Shown one piece after another: positions 37,335-45,974 of a stretch of DNA of 64,000 nt. Positions within the stretch are counted from its first letter, which is position 1, and each line of letters opens with the position of its first letter. The DNA is taken from NCBI GenBank assembly GCA_001797675.1, contig MGQB01000025.1:31464-95463 (forward strand), given 5' to 3'. This stretch comes from Deltaproteobacteria bacterium RBG_13_43_22. GTDB lineage: Bacteria > Desulfobacterota > RBG-13-43-22. A program made the translations under genes and the position numbers. The notes below the pieces were generated by a model. It made no database searches. It was not told the origin of the DNA and worked only from the letters and a program-made list of their open reading frames with translations.

Positions 37335-38558
37335 TTATTTGTATTCTTTGTCCAATTCTTTGATAAAATCTTTCAATGATCGGCCGTCCTGGCTGAAGGT
37401 CGGCACTTGATCCTCATCAGGCGGGGGGGAGACCGGTCCGGAGGTCTGACTTTTACCCTTCGGATACCGTTTCAGGGGTTCCCTTGAAGAGTCCATGATA
37501 GGTGAGCGGTATTCGATTTCTTGGGTATTTTCCAGGGAAGGCTGAAAAATTTTTTCCGGTGGATTCAGATTCTTTTGAATCATGAGGTATTCGTTCACAT
37601 AGCGGTCGAAGTTAAACATCCCTTCGTTTTTCCCGAGTTGAATGAGGTTTTCAATCTGGTGCAGTTTATCTTCCCGGATTGTGCCTTTCAAGGATTGGTT
37701 CCCTTTGAGGATCGAAAGAACCGGGACGCGAAATCCGAATTTATCAAAGTACTTCAGTTCCTGAATGATCAACCAGGCCAAGGTGGAAGCCAGGCGGCTG
37801 CGGATGTCATCTTGCGATTCCATAGGAAAGGCGTTTAAAATACGATGAAGGGCCTCCTCGGAATTGCTGGCATGCATGGTGGCGATGATCAGATGACCCG
37901 ATTCGGCAATATTTAAAGTCAATTTGATGGCTTCCGGTTCCCTGATTTCCCCGACAACGATCACATCGGGATCTTCCCTTAAGACATCCAACAGTCCCTG
38001 CTCAAAACTGGGCATGTGGCTGCCCAGTTCCCGTTGTTCGACAAACGACTTCTTGGAAACAATACGATATTCAATGGGATCTTCGAGGGTGATGATGTGA
38101 TAGGCACAGGTGCGGTTGATTTCATCGATAAGGGCGGCAATGGTGGAGGTTTTTCCAACGCCGGTGGCCCCGCCGATCAGAATCAGTCCGGATTTGAGTT
38201 TACTGATTTCCTTAAGAGAAGGATGGAGGTTCGATTGTTCGATGGTGGGGACGATCCCGGGAAGGATGCGAATAGCCAGACTCAATCCCCGGGTGGTATT
38301 AAAAATATTGATTCTCAACCGTGCCCGCAGAAAACTCAGCGCGCAATCAATGGAATAGCGTTGTTTAAGTTGATCTAATTGCCTGGAGGTCAGGAGGGTT
38401 TCAATTAAGGTGTCGACCTCTTCGTGACTCCATTTAAACGTTGCTTGAAATTTTAAGATGCCGTTGACGCGGTAAACAACCGGATGGCCTCCGGTGATAT
38501 GGATGTCTGAAACCCCCAAACTCAAGGCTGATTTGATCAGGCCTTCGAATTTCTCCAT
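37335..38558 (-). CDS. PilT-like secretion/twitching ATPase
   Basis: A 407-residue ATPase of the PilT/PilU/VirB11 superfamily: Walker A GGATGVGKTST (residues ~133-143), Asp box EDPIEY, Walker B VIVVGEIREPEA, and the His box ATMHASNSEEAL. The first ~110 residues hold the PAS-like N-domain (GVSDIHITGGHPVVYRVNG). Residues ~340-407 form a Pro- and Ser-rich extension not present in PilT. No pilin, PilM-Q or PilB genes are nearby, so this is an orphan. The role in pilus retraction is inferred from family only. Confidence 0.88.
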   Translation of the reverse strand: MEKFEGLIKSALSLGVSDIHITGGHPVVYRVNGILKFQATFKWSHEEVDTLIETLLTSRQLDQLKQRYSIDCALSFLRARLRINIFNTTRGLSLAIRILPGIVPTIEQSNLHPSLKEISKLKSGLILIGGATGVGKTSTIAALIDEINRTCAYHIITLEDPIEYRIVSKKSFVEQRELGSHMPSFEQGLLDVLREDPDVIVVGEIREPEAIKLTLNIAESGHLIIATMHASNSEEALHRILNAFPMESQDDIRSRLASTLAWLIIQELKYFDKFGFRVPVLSILKGNQSLKGTIREDKLHQIENLIQLGKNEGMFNFDRYVNEYLMIQKNLNPPEKIFQPSLENTQEIEYRSPIMDSSREPLKRYPKGKSQTSGPVSPPPDEDQVPTFSQDGRSLKDFIKELDKEYK

Positions 38559-38722
38559 GACCCCTTTAACCCCTTATTGGTGTTTTGGATGATTTCGGCG
38601 AAATATGAAAATATATTAATCCTCCTTACTCCAATCTCCTCCCGCCGTGTGAGAGGGTTGGAGTCGCATTCTACCCTTTTATGGGGAGATGGTATCGGGG
38701 GTGGACAAAATCTATTTTCGTC

Positions 38723-39016
38723 CTAAATTGAGGCCAGTTCTTCCATAATCATAACTTCCATTTTCCCAGCGAAAAATTCGCCCGCCTTGGCCGAAAAGGC
38801 CTTAAAATGGGGGGTGGAGGAATGAACAGCCATACTTTCTTTATCCTTATACCGTTCCATCATGACTAGGGTGTTCGGGTCTTTCTTGGAAACATTCAAG
38901 GAATAAGAAAGAGTCCCTTCCTCCTTGGCCACTTCCTTGATTAATTCTTTAAAGGCCTCAATCGCTTCGTTCAGTTTTTCTTCTTTGATCGGAATCTTGG
39001 CAATCATTGATATCAT
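38723..39016 (-). CDS. Antibiotic biosynthesis monooxygenase-domain protein
   Basis: A 97-residue ABM-fold protein (dimeric alpha/beta ferredoxin-like barrel): MISMIAKIPIKEEKLNEAIE, EEGTLSYSLN, MMERYKDKESMAVHSSTPHF, with the H-S-S-T-P-H-F segment characteristic of YgiN/LsrG-like proteins. Such proteins are quinol monooxygenases, haem-handling or isomerases. A ribosome site AAGGAG lies upstream. No cofactor-binding residues can be pinned down. Confidence 0.82.
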   Translation of the reverse strand: MISMIAKIPIKEEKLNEAIEAFKELIKEVAKEEGTLSYSLNVSKKDPNTLVMMERYKDKESMAVHSSTPHFKAFSAKAGEFFAGKMEVMIMEELASI

Positions 39017-39138
39017 GGACAGATCTCCTTGGTTTAAATTTAGGATGTGGATGGACCTGCAAACGTTTCGTCCTATGGCGCTGCATTCTATGATTTTAGT
39101 AACTTGGTGTCAAAGGAAAAAATTCCCTCCTGGTTAGC

Positions 39139-40224
39139 CTACATATCCACCGCGGTGACGCGATTGCGGCCGCCGTCTTTAGAAGCATATAGGGCCTTGT
39201 CGGCTGATTTCAAAAGCCTGCCGGAACCCCCGGTTTGTACCGAAGGAATCCCGGTGGCCACCCCAAGACTGATGGTGACCGAATCGCTTATCTCCGAGCG
39301 AACATGTTCCCGTCTCATCTTCCAAATCGACAAACGAATGGTTTCGGCAATATGCATGGCTCCATCCGAAGGGGTATTGGGTAATAGGACACCGAATTCC
39401 TCCCCCCCATACCTGGCCACCAGATCGCCGGGCCGACGCACACAGTTTTTGAGGCAGGCGGCCACCTCTTTCAAACATTCATCTCCCAACTGGTGTCCGT
39501 AATAATCGTTGTAGCGTTTAAAAAAGTCGATATCACCAAGGATTAAAGAAAAAGGCTGCCTTTCACGCCTCATCCGCAGCCATTCCTCTTTAAGCCTTTC
39601 ATCGAAAATACGACGGTTGGCCAGCTGGGTCAGTCCATCCACAGCGGCCAGTTGCTCTAACTCCTTATTGGCTTCCTCCAGGGCCTCCTGGTAACGTTTT
39701 CGTTCCGTGATATCCTTGAATTGTTCAACTATGCCCACCAGTTCGCCGGTCAAGCCGAATAACGGCATGGCGGTCAGCAAAAAGGGAACCGTCATGCTTC
39801 CTTTGATCACCCTTTCTTCATCCATTTCAATCCGCTGTTTTTTCTTTCGGATTTTTTCCAAAGGGCAGTCAGGGGTTCGGCATGACTTTGAGGGCAATAA
39901 GTCATAACATTTTTCGGAAACGGCCGACTCTTTATCCTTCAAACCAAGAAGGTTTAAGAAGGCCTTATTGATACGGATAACGGAGTGCTCATTGTTAATG
40001 ACCCAGGTGGCATCACCGATCGAATTAAAGACCTGTTCGAATTCCAGGCGGGCGATTTCACATTCCATGGTCAAAGAATTGGCTCGGGTAATCGCCTCTT
40101 CAAATAAGTCCGATAGGGTCCGGTTTTCTTCCTGAAGCTCAAGCAGTTGTTGTTCAACCTTTTGTTTATGGTTCGGGTCTTGAACTGAAGGGTCCTGCTG
40201 ATTTTTCGAAGCGGTACCGTTCAT
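39139..40224 (-). CDS. PAS-GGDEF diguanylate cyclase
   Basis: A 361-residue signalling protein: short coiled coil (residues ~15-60, VEQQLLELQEENRTLSDLFE), a PAS domain (~65-185, FNSIGDATWVINNEHSVIRI), a second coiled coil, and a GGDEF domain with the intact active-site motif YGGEEFGVLLP. It should make cyclic di-GMP. An I-site R-x-x-D is seen as RRPGD four to five residues before the GGEEF region, consistent with product inhibition. The ATG at 40224, preceded by GAGG and a 6-base spacer, is chosen over a TTG at 40236. No membrane helices. Confidence 0.9.
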   Translation of the reverse strand: MNGTASKNQQDPSVQDPNHKQKVEQQLLELQEENRTLSDLFEEAITRANSLTMECEIARLEFEQVFNSIGDATWVINNEHSVIRINKAFLNLLGLKDKESAVSEKCYDLLPSKSCRTPDCPLEKIRKKKQRIEMDEERVIKGSMTVPFLLTAMPLFGLTGELVGIVEQFKDITERKRYQEALEEANKELEQLAAVDGLTQLANRRIFDERLKEEWLRMRRERQPFSLILGDIDFFKRYNDYYGHQLGDECLKEVAACLKNCVRRPGDLVARYGGEEFGVLLPNTPSDGAMHIAETIRLSIWKMRREHVRSEISDSVTISLGVATGIPSVQTGGSGRLLKSADKALYASKDGGRNRVTAVDM

Positions 40225-40394
40225 GTCACACCTCAAACGGATTCATTGGTAAAAGGTTCTCTGGACTGGGGGTATTATAAAATGGGAGGGAAAAGGGGGT
40301 CAAGGAGAAAGACGCTTCAATTTCCTTTTGACGAATAGCTGAAGAAAGGTTAATATCGACCGTGTTCCATCCGAGGTGAAGACAAAAATCGCCT

Positions 40395-40538
40395 CGAGAG
40401 CTTTGAAAAATTTTCAATTTTGTTCAAGGTCAAGGAAGGCGAAAATTTTAACCATAGGAATACATAACGTATTTCGAGGATTAAAATTTAAGCCTGACGC
40501 AGAAATTGGACAAAAGAGGATGTTTTTCAAAGCTCTCG
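40395..40538. repeat. Interspersed palindromic element, family A copy 2
   Basis: A 144-bp element with arms CGAGAGCTTTGAAAAA (40395-40410) and its exact complement (40523-40538). The interior matches the copy at 833-979 over most of its length, including CAAGGAAGGCGAAAATTT and ATTTCGAGGATT. It lies in the gap between the divergent GGDEF and membrane-protein genes. Confidence 0.82.
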
Positions 40539-40563
40539 TCTCATCAGCCTAAAAGGGATTGAT

Positions 40564-41112
40564 ATGATTGACTTCAATATGATTCTGGATGCGGTTTTGC
40601 TCCCTGAGGTCGGAGTTTTCCTGGGGTTCTTCCTTCTGATTATTTTTCTATGGATAATCTTAAGGCGAATAAAGGACCTAAGGAGATCCATGACGGTATT
40701 GGAATTGGGTCACCTGGAGTTTTATTTCCAGTCTTCTGAAATGCGGCAATGGCGGTTGCGTCTGATAACGACAGAACGGACGGACATGAAGGCGCTTCAA
40801 ACCCGGTCCGGTGAACTCCTCAATTTTTTCGACCGCCTTGGTTTTTTGATCCAAAAGGGGACCCTTCCCAAGAAAGAAATGTGGCAATCTTTTGGAACCC
40901 CTATCCTGGGATACTTCAGTTTTTTGGTACCTTTCATCCAGTGGCTTCGAACCGAAGAAAGGGATCCCGATTTATTTTTGTATTTCGAGGATCTCAATGA
41001 TGCCGTTTACCGGTTAAATTGCAAGATGGATCGGAAACAGGCCCGTCCCTTAATGGAAGAGGAAGAGTTGGGCCGGTTTATCGAGGAAGAAAAAACCGCC
41101 CTGTCCGATTAA
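40564..41112 (+). CDS. Hypothetical single-pass membrane protein
   Basis: A 182-residue protein with one strong membrane helix near the N-terminus (VFLGFFLLIIFLWIILRRI, residues ~18-36) and a positively charged stop sequence, so the remaining ~140 residues probably face the cytoplasm. The soluble part is helical, with a Trp-rich central segment and an acidic C-terminus (EEEELGRFIEEEK). I do not recognise the family. The layout recalls small helical membrane proteins of unknown role. It starts 25 bases after the palindromic element. Confidence 0.65.
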   Translation: MIDFNMILDAVLLPEVGVFLGFFLLIIFLWIILRRIKDLRRSMTVLELGHLEFYFQSSEMRQWRLRLITTERTDMKALQTRSGELLNFFDRLGFLIQKGTLPKKEMWQSFGTPILGYFSFLVPFIQWLRTEERDPDLFLYFEDLNDAVYRLNCKMDRKQARPLMEEEELGRFIEEEKTALSD

Positions 41113-41443
41113 AGACAGGGACCTCATAATAGGTCAATAATGAATAATAATTTCCCCCCACTGAACCATCCGAATGACGACACGGAAGGAGAAAATGGGC
41201 GGAAAGTGGCCGAAATCCGTAATGCATAGATAAAACCTATTTAATCTCTCCATTCTGCCGGTATTTTCCTATTTGACTTCAGGGAACCAATTTTTTAAAA
41301 CAAAAATAGTGGTTATGCCCCCATCCCAACCTTCCTCCACAAAGGGAGGAAATGAGTTTTTTGAGGGATTTTCATGAGTTGCTGATCCCTCCTTAGGGAA
41401 TGGGGGTTTAGCGTGGGAAAAATTTTTATAAAAAGGGATCTCT
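41113..41443. other. Intergenic region before yedF
   Basis: About 330 bases with no gene. CCCCCATCCC...CTTCCTCC (41312-41338) and CCTCCTTAGGGAATGGGGG (41388-41406) are partial complements and could form a long imperfect hairpin. Similar C-rich/G-rich imperfect hairpins are seen at 54872-54905. Confidence 0.4.
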
Positions 41444-42040
41444 ATGGAAATATTAAATTGTAACGGACCTACCTGCCCCCAGCCGGTGGTGGAAACCAGG
41501 AATTTTCTGGCAACCCATCCTCAACTCGAGGCAGTGACGGTTCTGGTGGACAACCCGGCAGCGGCCCAGAATGTAGAACGGTTCCTCGGAGCCCAGGGTT
41601 TTCAGGTTTCCATTCAGGGGAGCGAGCCTGACTTAAAAGTCGAGGGACATCGACAAGGTCAGGAAAGCGGTGAGATGGTGATAGAGAATTTAATTGAGGC
41701 CCATCAAAAGACCCTGATCCTGATCTCCAAAGATACCATGGGGGTTGGAGACGATCGCTTGGGGGCTTTACTCATGCTGAATTTCCTCCGTACGCTGAAA
41801 GAGATGGGAAATGCCTTGTGGCGGCTTGTTTTTGTCAATGCCGGGGTTAAACTGACCATCGAAGGGACCGAAACCCTGCCGGTTCTCCAGGACCTGGAAG
41901 CCCAAGGAATATCCATTCTGGTCTGCGGGACCTGCTTAAACCATTTTGGTCTATTGGGAAAAAAACAATGCGGTGAGACCACCAATATGCTCGACATCGT
42001 CACAAGCCTGCAGGTGGCCGACAAGGTGATTACTCTGTAA
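41444..42040 (+). CDS. yedF: Selenium-metabolism sulfurtransferase-like protein YedF
   Basis: A 198-residue two-domain protein: an N-terminal TusA/SirA-like domain with the CPxP motif (CNGPTCPQPVVETRN, residues ~5-19) and a C-terminal DsrE-like domain (LILISKDTMGVGDDRLGALL, GVKLTIEG, CGTCLNHFG). This fusion is the family named for selenium metabolism because it co-occurs with selD and selenoprotein genes; its biochemistry is not settled. Its 3' end is duplicated at 45755. A candidate selenoprotein lies at 56792-57085. Confidence 0.9.
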   Translation: MEILNCNGPTCPQPVVETRNFLATHPQLEAVTVLVDNPAAAQNVERFLGAQGFQVSIQGSEPDLKVEGHRQGQESGEMVIENLIEAHQKTLILISKDTMGVGDDRLGALLMLNFLRTLKEMGNALWRLVFVNAGVKLTIEGTETLPVLQDLEAQGISILVCGTCLNHFGLLGKKQCGETTNMLDIVTSLQVADKVITL

Positions 42041-42260
42041 TATATCTTACCCTTCCCTCGCTAAAACAGTTTCTATCCCTCCTATTTTTGGAAAACAGAC
42101 TTGGTTTCTCCTTCACAAGAACCATCCCTTATTTATCGGCCTTTGAATTCCGGGGTCCGTTTTTCAAAAAAAGCCTTCACCCCTTCCTGGTAATCTTTGG
42201 TCAGTGAAGCCAAAAGGACCTGATCCGAATCCATGTGCATGATGGCCCGGTCGAGGGCGG
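42007..42260. repeat. Direct repeat DR1 (left copy)
   Basis: Runs from the last codons of yedF through the intergenic gap into a piece of the enoyl-CoA hydratase 3' end. It matches 45755-45974 with about eight scattered mismatches and one ~33-base extra stretch (after GTTTCTATCC). The pair bounds an approximately 3.5-kb segment. Confidence 0.9.
42133..42260 (-). pseudogene. Truncated 3' fragment of an enoyl-CoA hydratase gene
   Basis: About 42 codons that correspond to the C-terminus of the intact gene at 45848-46642 (ending AFFEKRTPEFKGR-like and TAA at 42133-42135). Homology stops at about 42260, where AT-rich unrelated DNA begins. It has no start codon and is a by-product of the duplication. 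Confidence 0.85.
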
Positions 42261-42605
42261 TTAAGAGGAATTCGTTTTTCCTTTGACTTTATTTATCATG
42301 GATGCCCCCGGAATATGGATTAAAATTAGGGTGTGGTTCTCTTTGACAATTTTTTGCAATATTTTGACATTTTTTGTCTCATCGGGAATGGTTTAGGAAT
42401 GACGAAAATGTTTACCTTGTAACTAGTTAAAATTATATAATAAAAATTTATATTAATCCGGTTATGCTGGTATATATTTTGCAAATTTAAATTATAATCA
42501 ATTAATCATCCATCTGGTCGGCTTTGAGATAAGACCGGTTTCCTTCTGTTCGTGCACTACTCCCCGGTAACGACCAGCGTTCTTACTGGTCCCCTTTGGA
42601 GGAAT
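42261..42605. other. AT-rich non-coding stretch inside the DR-bounded segment
   Basis: Very AT-rich DNA (long A/T tracts around 42430-42500) without an open frame of note. It ends with a small hairpin ACCAG-CGTTCTTA-CTGGT (42579-42596) just ahead of the ribosome site of the next gene. It may hold the promoter of the segment's genes; I could not identify one with confidence. Confidence 0.5.
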
Positions 42606-43076
42606 ATGGAAAAATTTTGCATTGTCAAAAGGAGAAAGCAAGGCCTTCAGGATCATTTTACCTCTCCCTTGCCCATCCAAGAGGAAGAGCCCGGTTCCCG
42701 GCATGATAAGTCCAATCTCCCGCAGGAAATTATTTCAAGTGAAGAGCCGGTTTTTTCATTGAATTTAACTCCCTGGCAAAGCGGGACTATCCGATCAGGA
42801 GGTATCCTTTCGCTCCTGGGTGCGGAAACACCTAAAACCTTGAACTTAAACCTGCACAAAGAGGAAGACGGATCCATTGTCTTTAATTTTCATCTTGATT
42901 TGGATCACAACTTGATGATGCTTAAACCGGATCAAGTCTGCCGAATGATGCAGATCAGCCGACACTTATTAGAACGATTGGTTAAAGAGTATAAGATCAA
43001 GAGTTATAAGTTTGGCCGACTCAGGCGATTTTCTCTTAAAGACATCATTGAGGCCTTGGGCCGAGCCTCGGCTTAA
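42606..43076 (+). CDS. Helix-turn-helix (excisionase-type) protein
   Basis: A 156-residue protein whose C-terminal ~55 residues (MLKPDQVCRMMQISRHLLER and VKEYKIKSYKFGRLRRFS, then KDIIEAL) match the MerR-like helix-turn-helix domain of excisionases and plasmid-type DNA-binding proteins. The N-terminal half is unassigned. GGAGG (42598-42602) precedes the ATG at 42606; an upstream in-frame start at 42552 has no ribosome site. It is the first gene of the DR-bounded segment. It could regulate the AAA/TPR genes downstream, or act in recombination; neither is shown. Confidence 0.7.
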   Translation: MEKFCIVKRRKQGLQDHFTSPLPIQEEEPGSRHDKSNLPQEIISSEEPVFSLNLTPWQSGTIRSGGILSLLGAETPKTLNLNLHKEEDGSIVFNFHLDLDHNLMMLKPDQVCRMMQISRHLLERLVKEYKIKSYKFGRLRRFSLKDIIEALGRASA

Positions 43077-43147
43077 AAAATCCGTTCGTTGGTAAGGTAA
43101 GGTTTTTAATAGTATTTAATAACTTCGTATAATAAAGGGGAAATCCT

Positions 43148-44734
43148 ATGTATTTCGAATATTGGAATCTTAAAAAACCGCCTTTTGACAATGTCCCCGA
43201 TCCCTCCATGTATGCCGAGTGTCATACCTCTATGGAAAATGCCATTGCTGAAACTTTATTTGCCATTGAGGAGGGAAACGAATGTTTAGCCGTAATTATC
43301 GGGGATGTAGGTCTGGGAAAGACACTGTCCCTGCGCATCATCATCGACAGCCTTTCACCCGAAAAGTATCAATTGGCCTTGATCACCAATCCGAGCATTT
43401 CCTTTGTCCAACTTTTAAATGAAATCATCGGCCAGTTGACAGAGAGTCCGTGCAATGAAAAGAAAAAGGTGGGCCTTCTGGAGATTTTTAATAAACTCCT
43501 TTTTCGGGCCGCCGATGCCGGAAAAAAGATCGTACTCCTCATCGATGAGGCCAATGCCATTACCCCGGCCAATCTGGAAAGCTTAAGGCTCCTGACCAAT
43601 ATGCAGGACGATCGACGGAATCTATTTACTATGGTTCTGGCCGGCCAGATCGAACTGGCCCGACGTTTGGAAGATCCTAGACGGGCTAATCTCTTTCAGC
43701 GGGTTGGGACCTACAGCCGGATCGAGAGGATGGCCTCCACAGACCAGCTCCAGGCCTATATGGAGACCCGCTTGAGGCTGGCCGGAGCGACCAGATCGAT
43801 TTTTACCGAAGATACTTATCCCATATTCTGGGAATATTCCGACCAGGGTGTGCCTCGTTTGATTAATAAAATCGCCAAACTCAGTTTAAAAGCCGGTGAG
43901 ACGCACGGTCTTGAACAAATCGACGCCCAGGTGGTTTACCAGGTAGGCAGTCAGTTTGAAAAAATAACCGGTTCGGGGGCTACCCGAGGAAAATCTAAAA
44001 AGAAAACCGAAGGGGAAGAGCTGGTTTTCAGCGCCCCCCAGGAGCCGATTAACGATCGAAGGCCAACAGACTTAGTTATTGAGGGAAAGGAAGAGCAGGA
44101 ATCGTCTTGGAGAGAATCCAATTTGTCGAAAATCTTCCCCCAATCACCGATTAATTCATGGCCGGAGCAACCTGAAGGGTTGAAGATAGAGACAGTCACC
44201 GATCAAAATTTATCGCCCGAAACGGCTTCGGAGGGGGTTCAGGCGTCGTTAACAAATGGAGAAGGGTTCCCGGATTCCCCTCGGTCTTTGGCCTTACCCT
44301 TACCGCGAACCCTAGAGGGAGAAAATTTCCCCCCCGAAACGGGTCAGGGTCTGAAGGCTATTTCAGAAGAAGAGACCACCGAATTAAATCCCGAGGATCT
44401 CAGATCAACCGGAACTCCTGACGAAACTTCTTCCCGAACCCATTTGCCGGGATTCGCTGAAAGCAGTTCACAGGCACCCGAAGGAATTTTTGAGGAATTT
44501 CAGATCGAGAAATTCAAAGTCCGGGTTCATCTCCCTTCCCAGTTTGTCGAGCAGGCCCTTTCTTGCAGCCAGGAGGATCGTTTGAAGATGGCCGGCCAGG
44601 CAGCCGTCGAGGCTATTAAAAAATTTTCACAGATGACTTCTTCCCCCCCCGCAGATCCGGTTTCCATCTGGAGTGAACTGCGCGCTAATATCCTTAAGAG
44701 GCTGGAACCGTCTGAGAGAGAAATGGTCGCCTGA
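43148..44734 (+). CDS. ExeA/GspA-type AAA ATPase
   Basis: A 528-residue protein. Residues 1-275 form an ExeA-like AAA domain: YWNLKKPPFDNVPDPSMYAE at the N-terminus, Walker A GDVGLGKTLS (residues ~59-68), Walker B VLLIDEANAI, sensor-like LAGQIEL and RVGTYSRIERM. Residues ~280-450 are a low-complexity Pro/Glu/Ser linker, followed by a ~70-residue C-terminal domain of unknown fold. There is no membrane helix or peptidoglycan-binding domain, unlike secretion ExeA. Homologues also act as transposition helpers (TniB type). A TATAAT (43128-43133) lies close upstream. Its stop overlaps the start of the TPR gene (TGATG). Confidence 0.85.
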   Translation: MYFEYWNLKKPPFDNVPDPSMYAECHTSMENAIAETLFAIEEGNECLAVIIGDVGLGKTLSLRIIIDSLSPEKYQLALITNPSISFVQLLNEIIGQLTESPCNEKKKVGLLEIFNKLLFRAADAGKKIVLLIDEANAITPANLESLRLLTNMQDDRRNLFTMVLAGQIELARRLEDPRRANLFQRVGTYSRIERMASTDQLQAYMETRLRLAGATRSIFTEDTYPIFWEYSDQGVPRLINKIAKLSLKAGETHGLEQIDAQVVYQVGSQFEKITGSGATRGKSKKKTEGEELVFSAPQEPINDRRPTDLVIEGKEEQESSWRESNLSKIFPQSPINSWPEQPEGLKIETVTDQNLSPETASEGVQASLTNGEGFPDSPRSLALPLPRTLEGENFPPETGQGLKAISEEETTELNPEDLRSTGTPDETSSRTHLPGFAESSSQAPEGIFEEFQIEKFKVRVHLPSQFVEQALSCSQEDRLKMAGQAAVEAIKKFSQMTSSPPADPVSIWSELRANILKRLEPSEREMVA

Positions 44735-45282
44735 TGGAACAAAAGATTCTTAATAGGTCTAATTGTCTGAAAAGCCGGCGATGCAATAAGGGGGACGACT
44801 ATATGACCCTTTTCAACACGGGATCGGTTTTTCTGCAGCAAGGAAATTTTGAGGAGGCCTTAAGTTACTTCCAGGATGCAGCAAGACAAGGGCCGGACAT
44901 TGAGGAACCCTACCTCGCTTCAGGACAAGTCTATGAACGGATGGGAAGATTCGGGAGTGCCAAGCAGATGTACCGATTGGTCTTGGAGATAAATCCGGGG
45001 AGCATTGAGGCTTTGATCCGGACGGCTCATATCCTGGAAAGGGAAGGAGATTATCACCAGGCCGTTAGGGTTTTCCAAACGGCTATAGAAATCAACCCCC
45101 AGGCTGTGCCCCCCCGTCTCGGTTTGGCTTTACTCTATGATCATTACGATATGTTTGATGAGGCCAAAGAAGCCTACGAAGCCCTTCTAGAACAAGAACC
45201 ATTTCACCCGGCGGCCCGGGTTAACCTGGACCGGCTTCTTTTTCAACTGGGGGAATATCCCGGGGCCACTGGTATGCTGTAA
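44734..45282 (+). CDS. Tetratricopeptide-repeat protein
   Basis: A 182-residue protein with four to five TPR units from residue ~25 on: FNTGSVFLQQGNFEEALSYF, YLASGQVYERMGRFGSAKQM, LIRTAHILEREGDYHQAVRV, PRLGLALLYDHYDMFDEAKE. TPR proteins bind partner proteins; here the partner is probably the AAA protein, because the genes overlap as TGATG. No signal peptide, so cytoplasmic. An alternative start is an internal ATG at 44803 (MTLFNTG). Confidence 0.8.
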   Translation: MEQKILNRSNCLKSRRCNKGDDYMTLFNTGSVFLQQGNFEEALSYFQDAARQGPDIEEPYLASGQVYERMGRFGSAKQMYRLVLEINPGSIEALIRTAHILEREGDYHQAVRVFQTAIEINPQAVPPRLGLALLYDHYDMFDEAKEAYEALLEQEPFHPAARVNLDRLLFQLGEYPGATGML

Positions 45283-45313
45283 AGTCAAATTTACTAGCAA
45301 GAGCCAAGGGCAG

Positions 45314-45428
45314 ACCTGATAATCCTATTAAAGGCACCTCGTTTATACCAAGAAAAGAGTTTTCTTGGTATGTAAGGGTAAGAGCATCAATCAAACCCTA
45401 GGAGGTGCCTTTAATAGGATTATCAGGT
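45314..45428. repeat. Perfect 27-bp inverted repeat with nested 12-bp hairpin
   Basis: Arms 45314-45340 and 45402-45428 are exact reverse complements over 27 bases (starting ACCTGATAATCCTATTAAAG). The 61-base interior contains a second perfect palindrome, ATACCAAGAAAA...TTTTCTTGGTAT (45345-45371). It lies right after the TPR gene inside the DR-bounded segment. It may be a transposon remnant, an unusual terminator or a structured RNA. Confidence 0.9.
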
Positions 45429-45754
45429 TTCCGTTTGACTTATAAGATCGATTCTAACAATAAAGAAGAATGAGTAAGATATTTTAGCGTCGGTCTTGCC
45501 ATCATACAATCTGAAACTCTTTTGACTGCTCTGCGAAAAATACCTTCCTCTTAACTTAGCTGTCCTACCGTAGTGTATAATACCTTGCCCAACATTAGGA
45601 TCAATTCTTTCATATTGACAATTGATGTACGAATTTATCTAAAGCAGTTGTTGTCAGGTTGTTACGATGAGATTTTTCAGAACAATTCACCAAATTACCA
45701 TTTGTTGTTTGAAGGGATATTCGTTTGTTAATTTGAAAGAACTGATATCATTTA
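45429..45754. other. Non-coding AT-rich region between the nested palindrome and DR2
   Basis: About 325 bases with no open frame, repeat or RNA that I recognise. A lone TTGACA at 45615 has only a poor -10 partner. Confidence 0.5.
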
Positions 45755-45974
45755 CCTACAGGTGGCCGACAAGGTGATTACTCTGTAATATATCTTACCC
45801 TTCCCTCGCTAAAACAGTTTCTATCCTTCACAAGAACCATCCCTTAGTTATCGGCCTTTGAATTCCGGGGTCCGTTTTTCAAAAAAGGCCTTCACCCCTT
45901 CCTGGTAATCTTCGGTCAGTGAAGTCAAAAGGACCTGATCCGAATCCATGTGCATGACAGCCCGGTCCAGGGCC
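45755..45974. repeat. Direct repeat DR2 (right copy)
   Basis: Carries a copy of the yedF terminal codons (CAGGTGGCCGACAAGGTGAT...) in non-coding context, the yedF-to-hydratase gap without the ~33-base stretch of DR1, and the 3' end of the intact hydratase gene. About 96 percent identical to DR1 by eye. Confidence 0.9.

Noticed and set aside
42500..42600. Possible riboswitch (cyclic di-GMP type) upstream of the HTH gene
   Set aside because: The short hairpin ACCAG...CTGGT is there but the conserved GEMM core sequences are not.
45615..45644. Promoter with TTGACA
   Set aside because: The -10 partner is poor and no gene follows on that strand.
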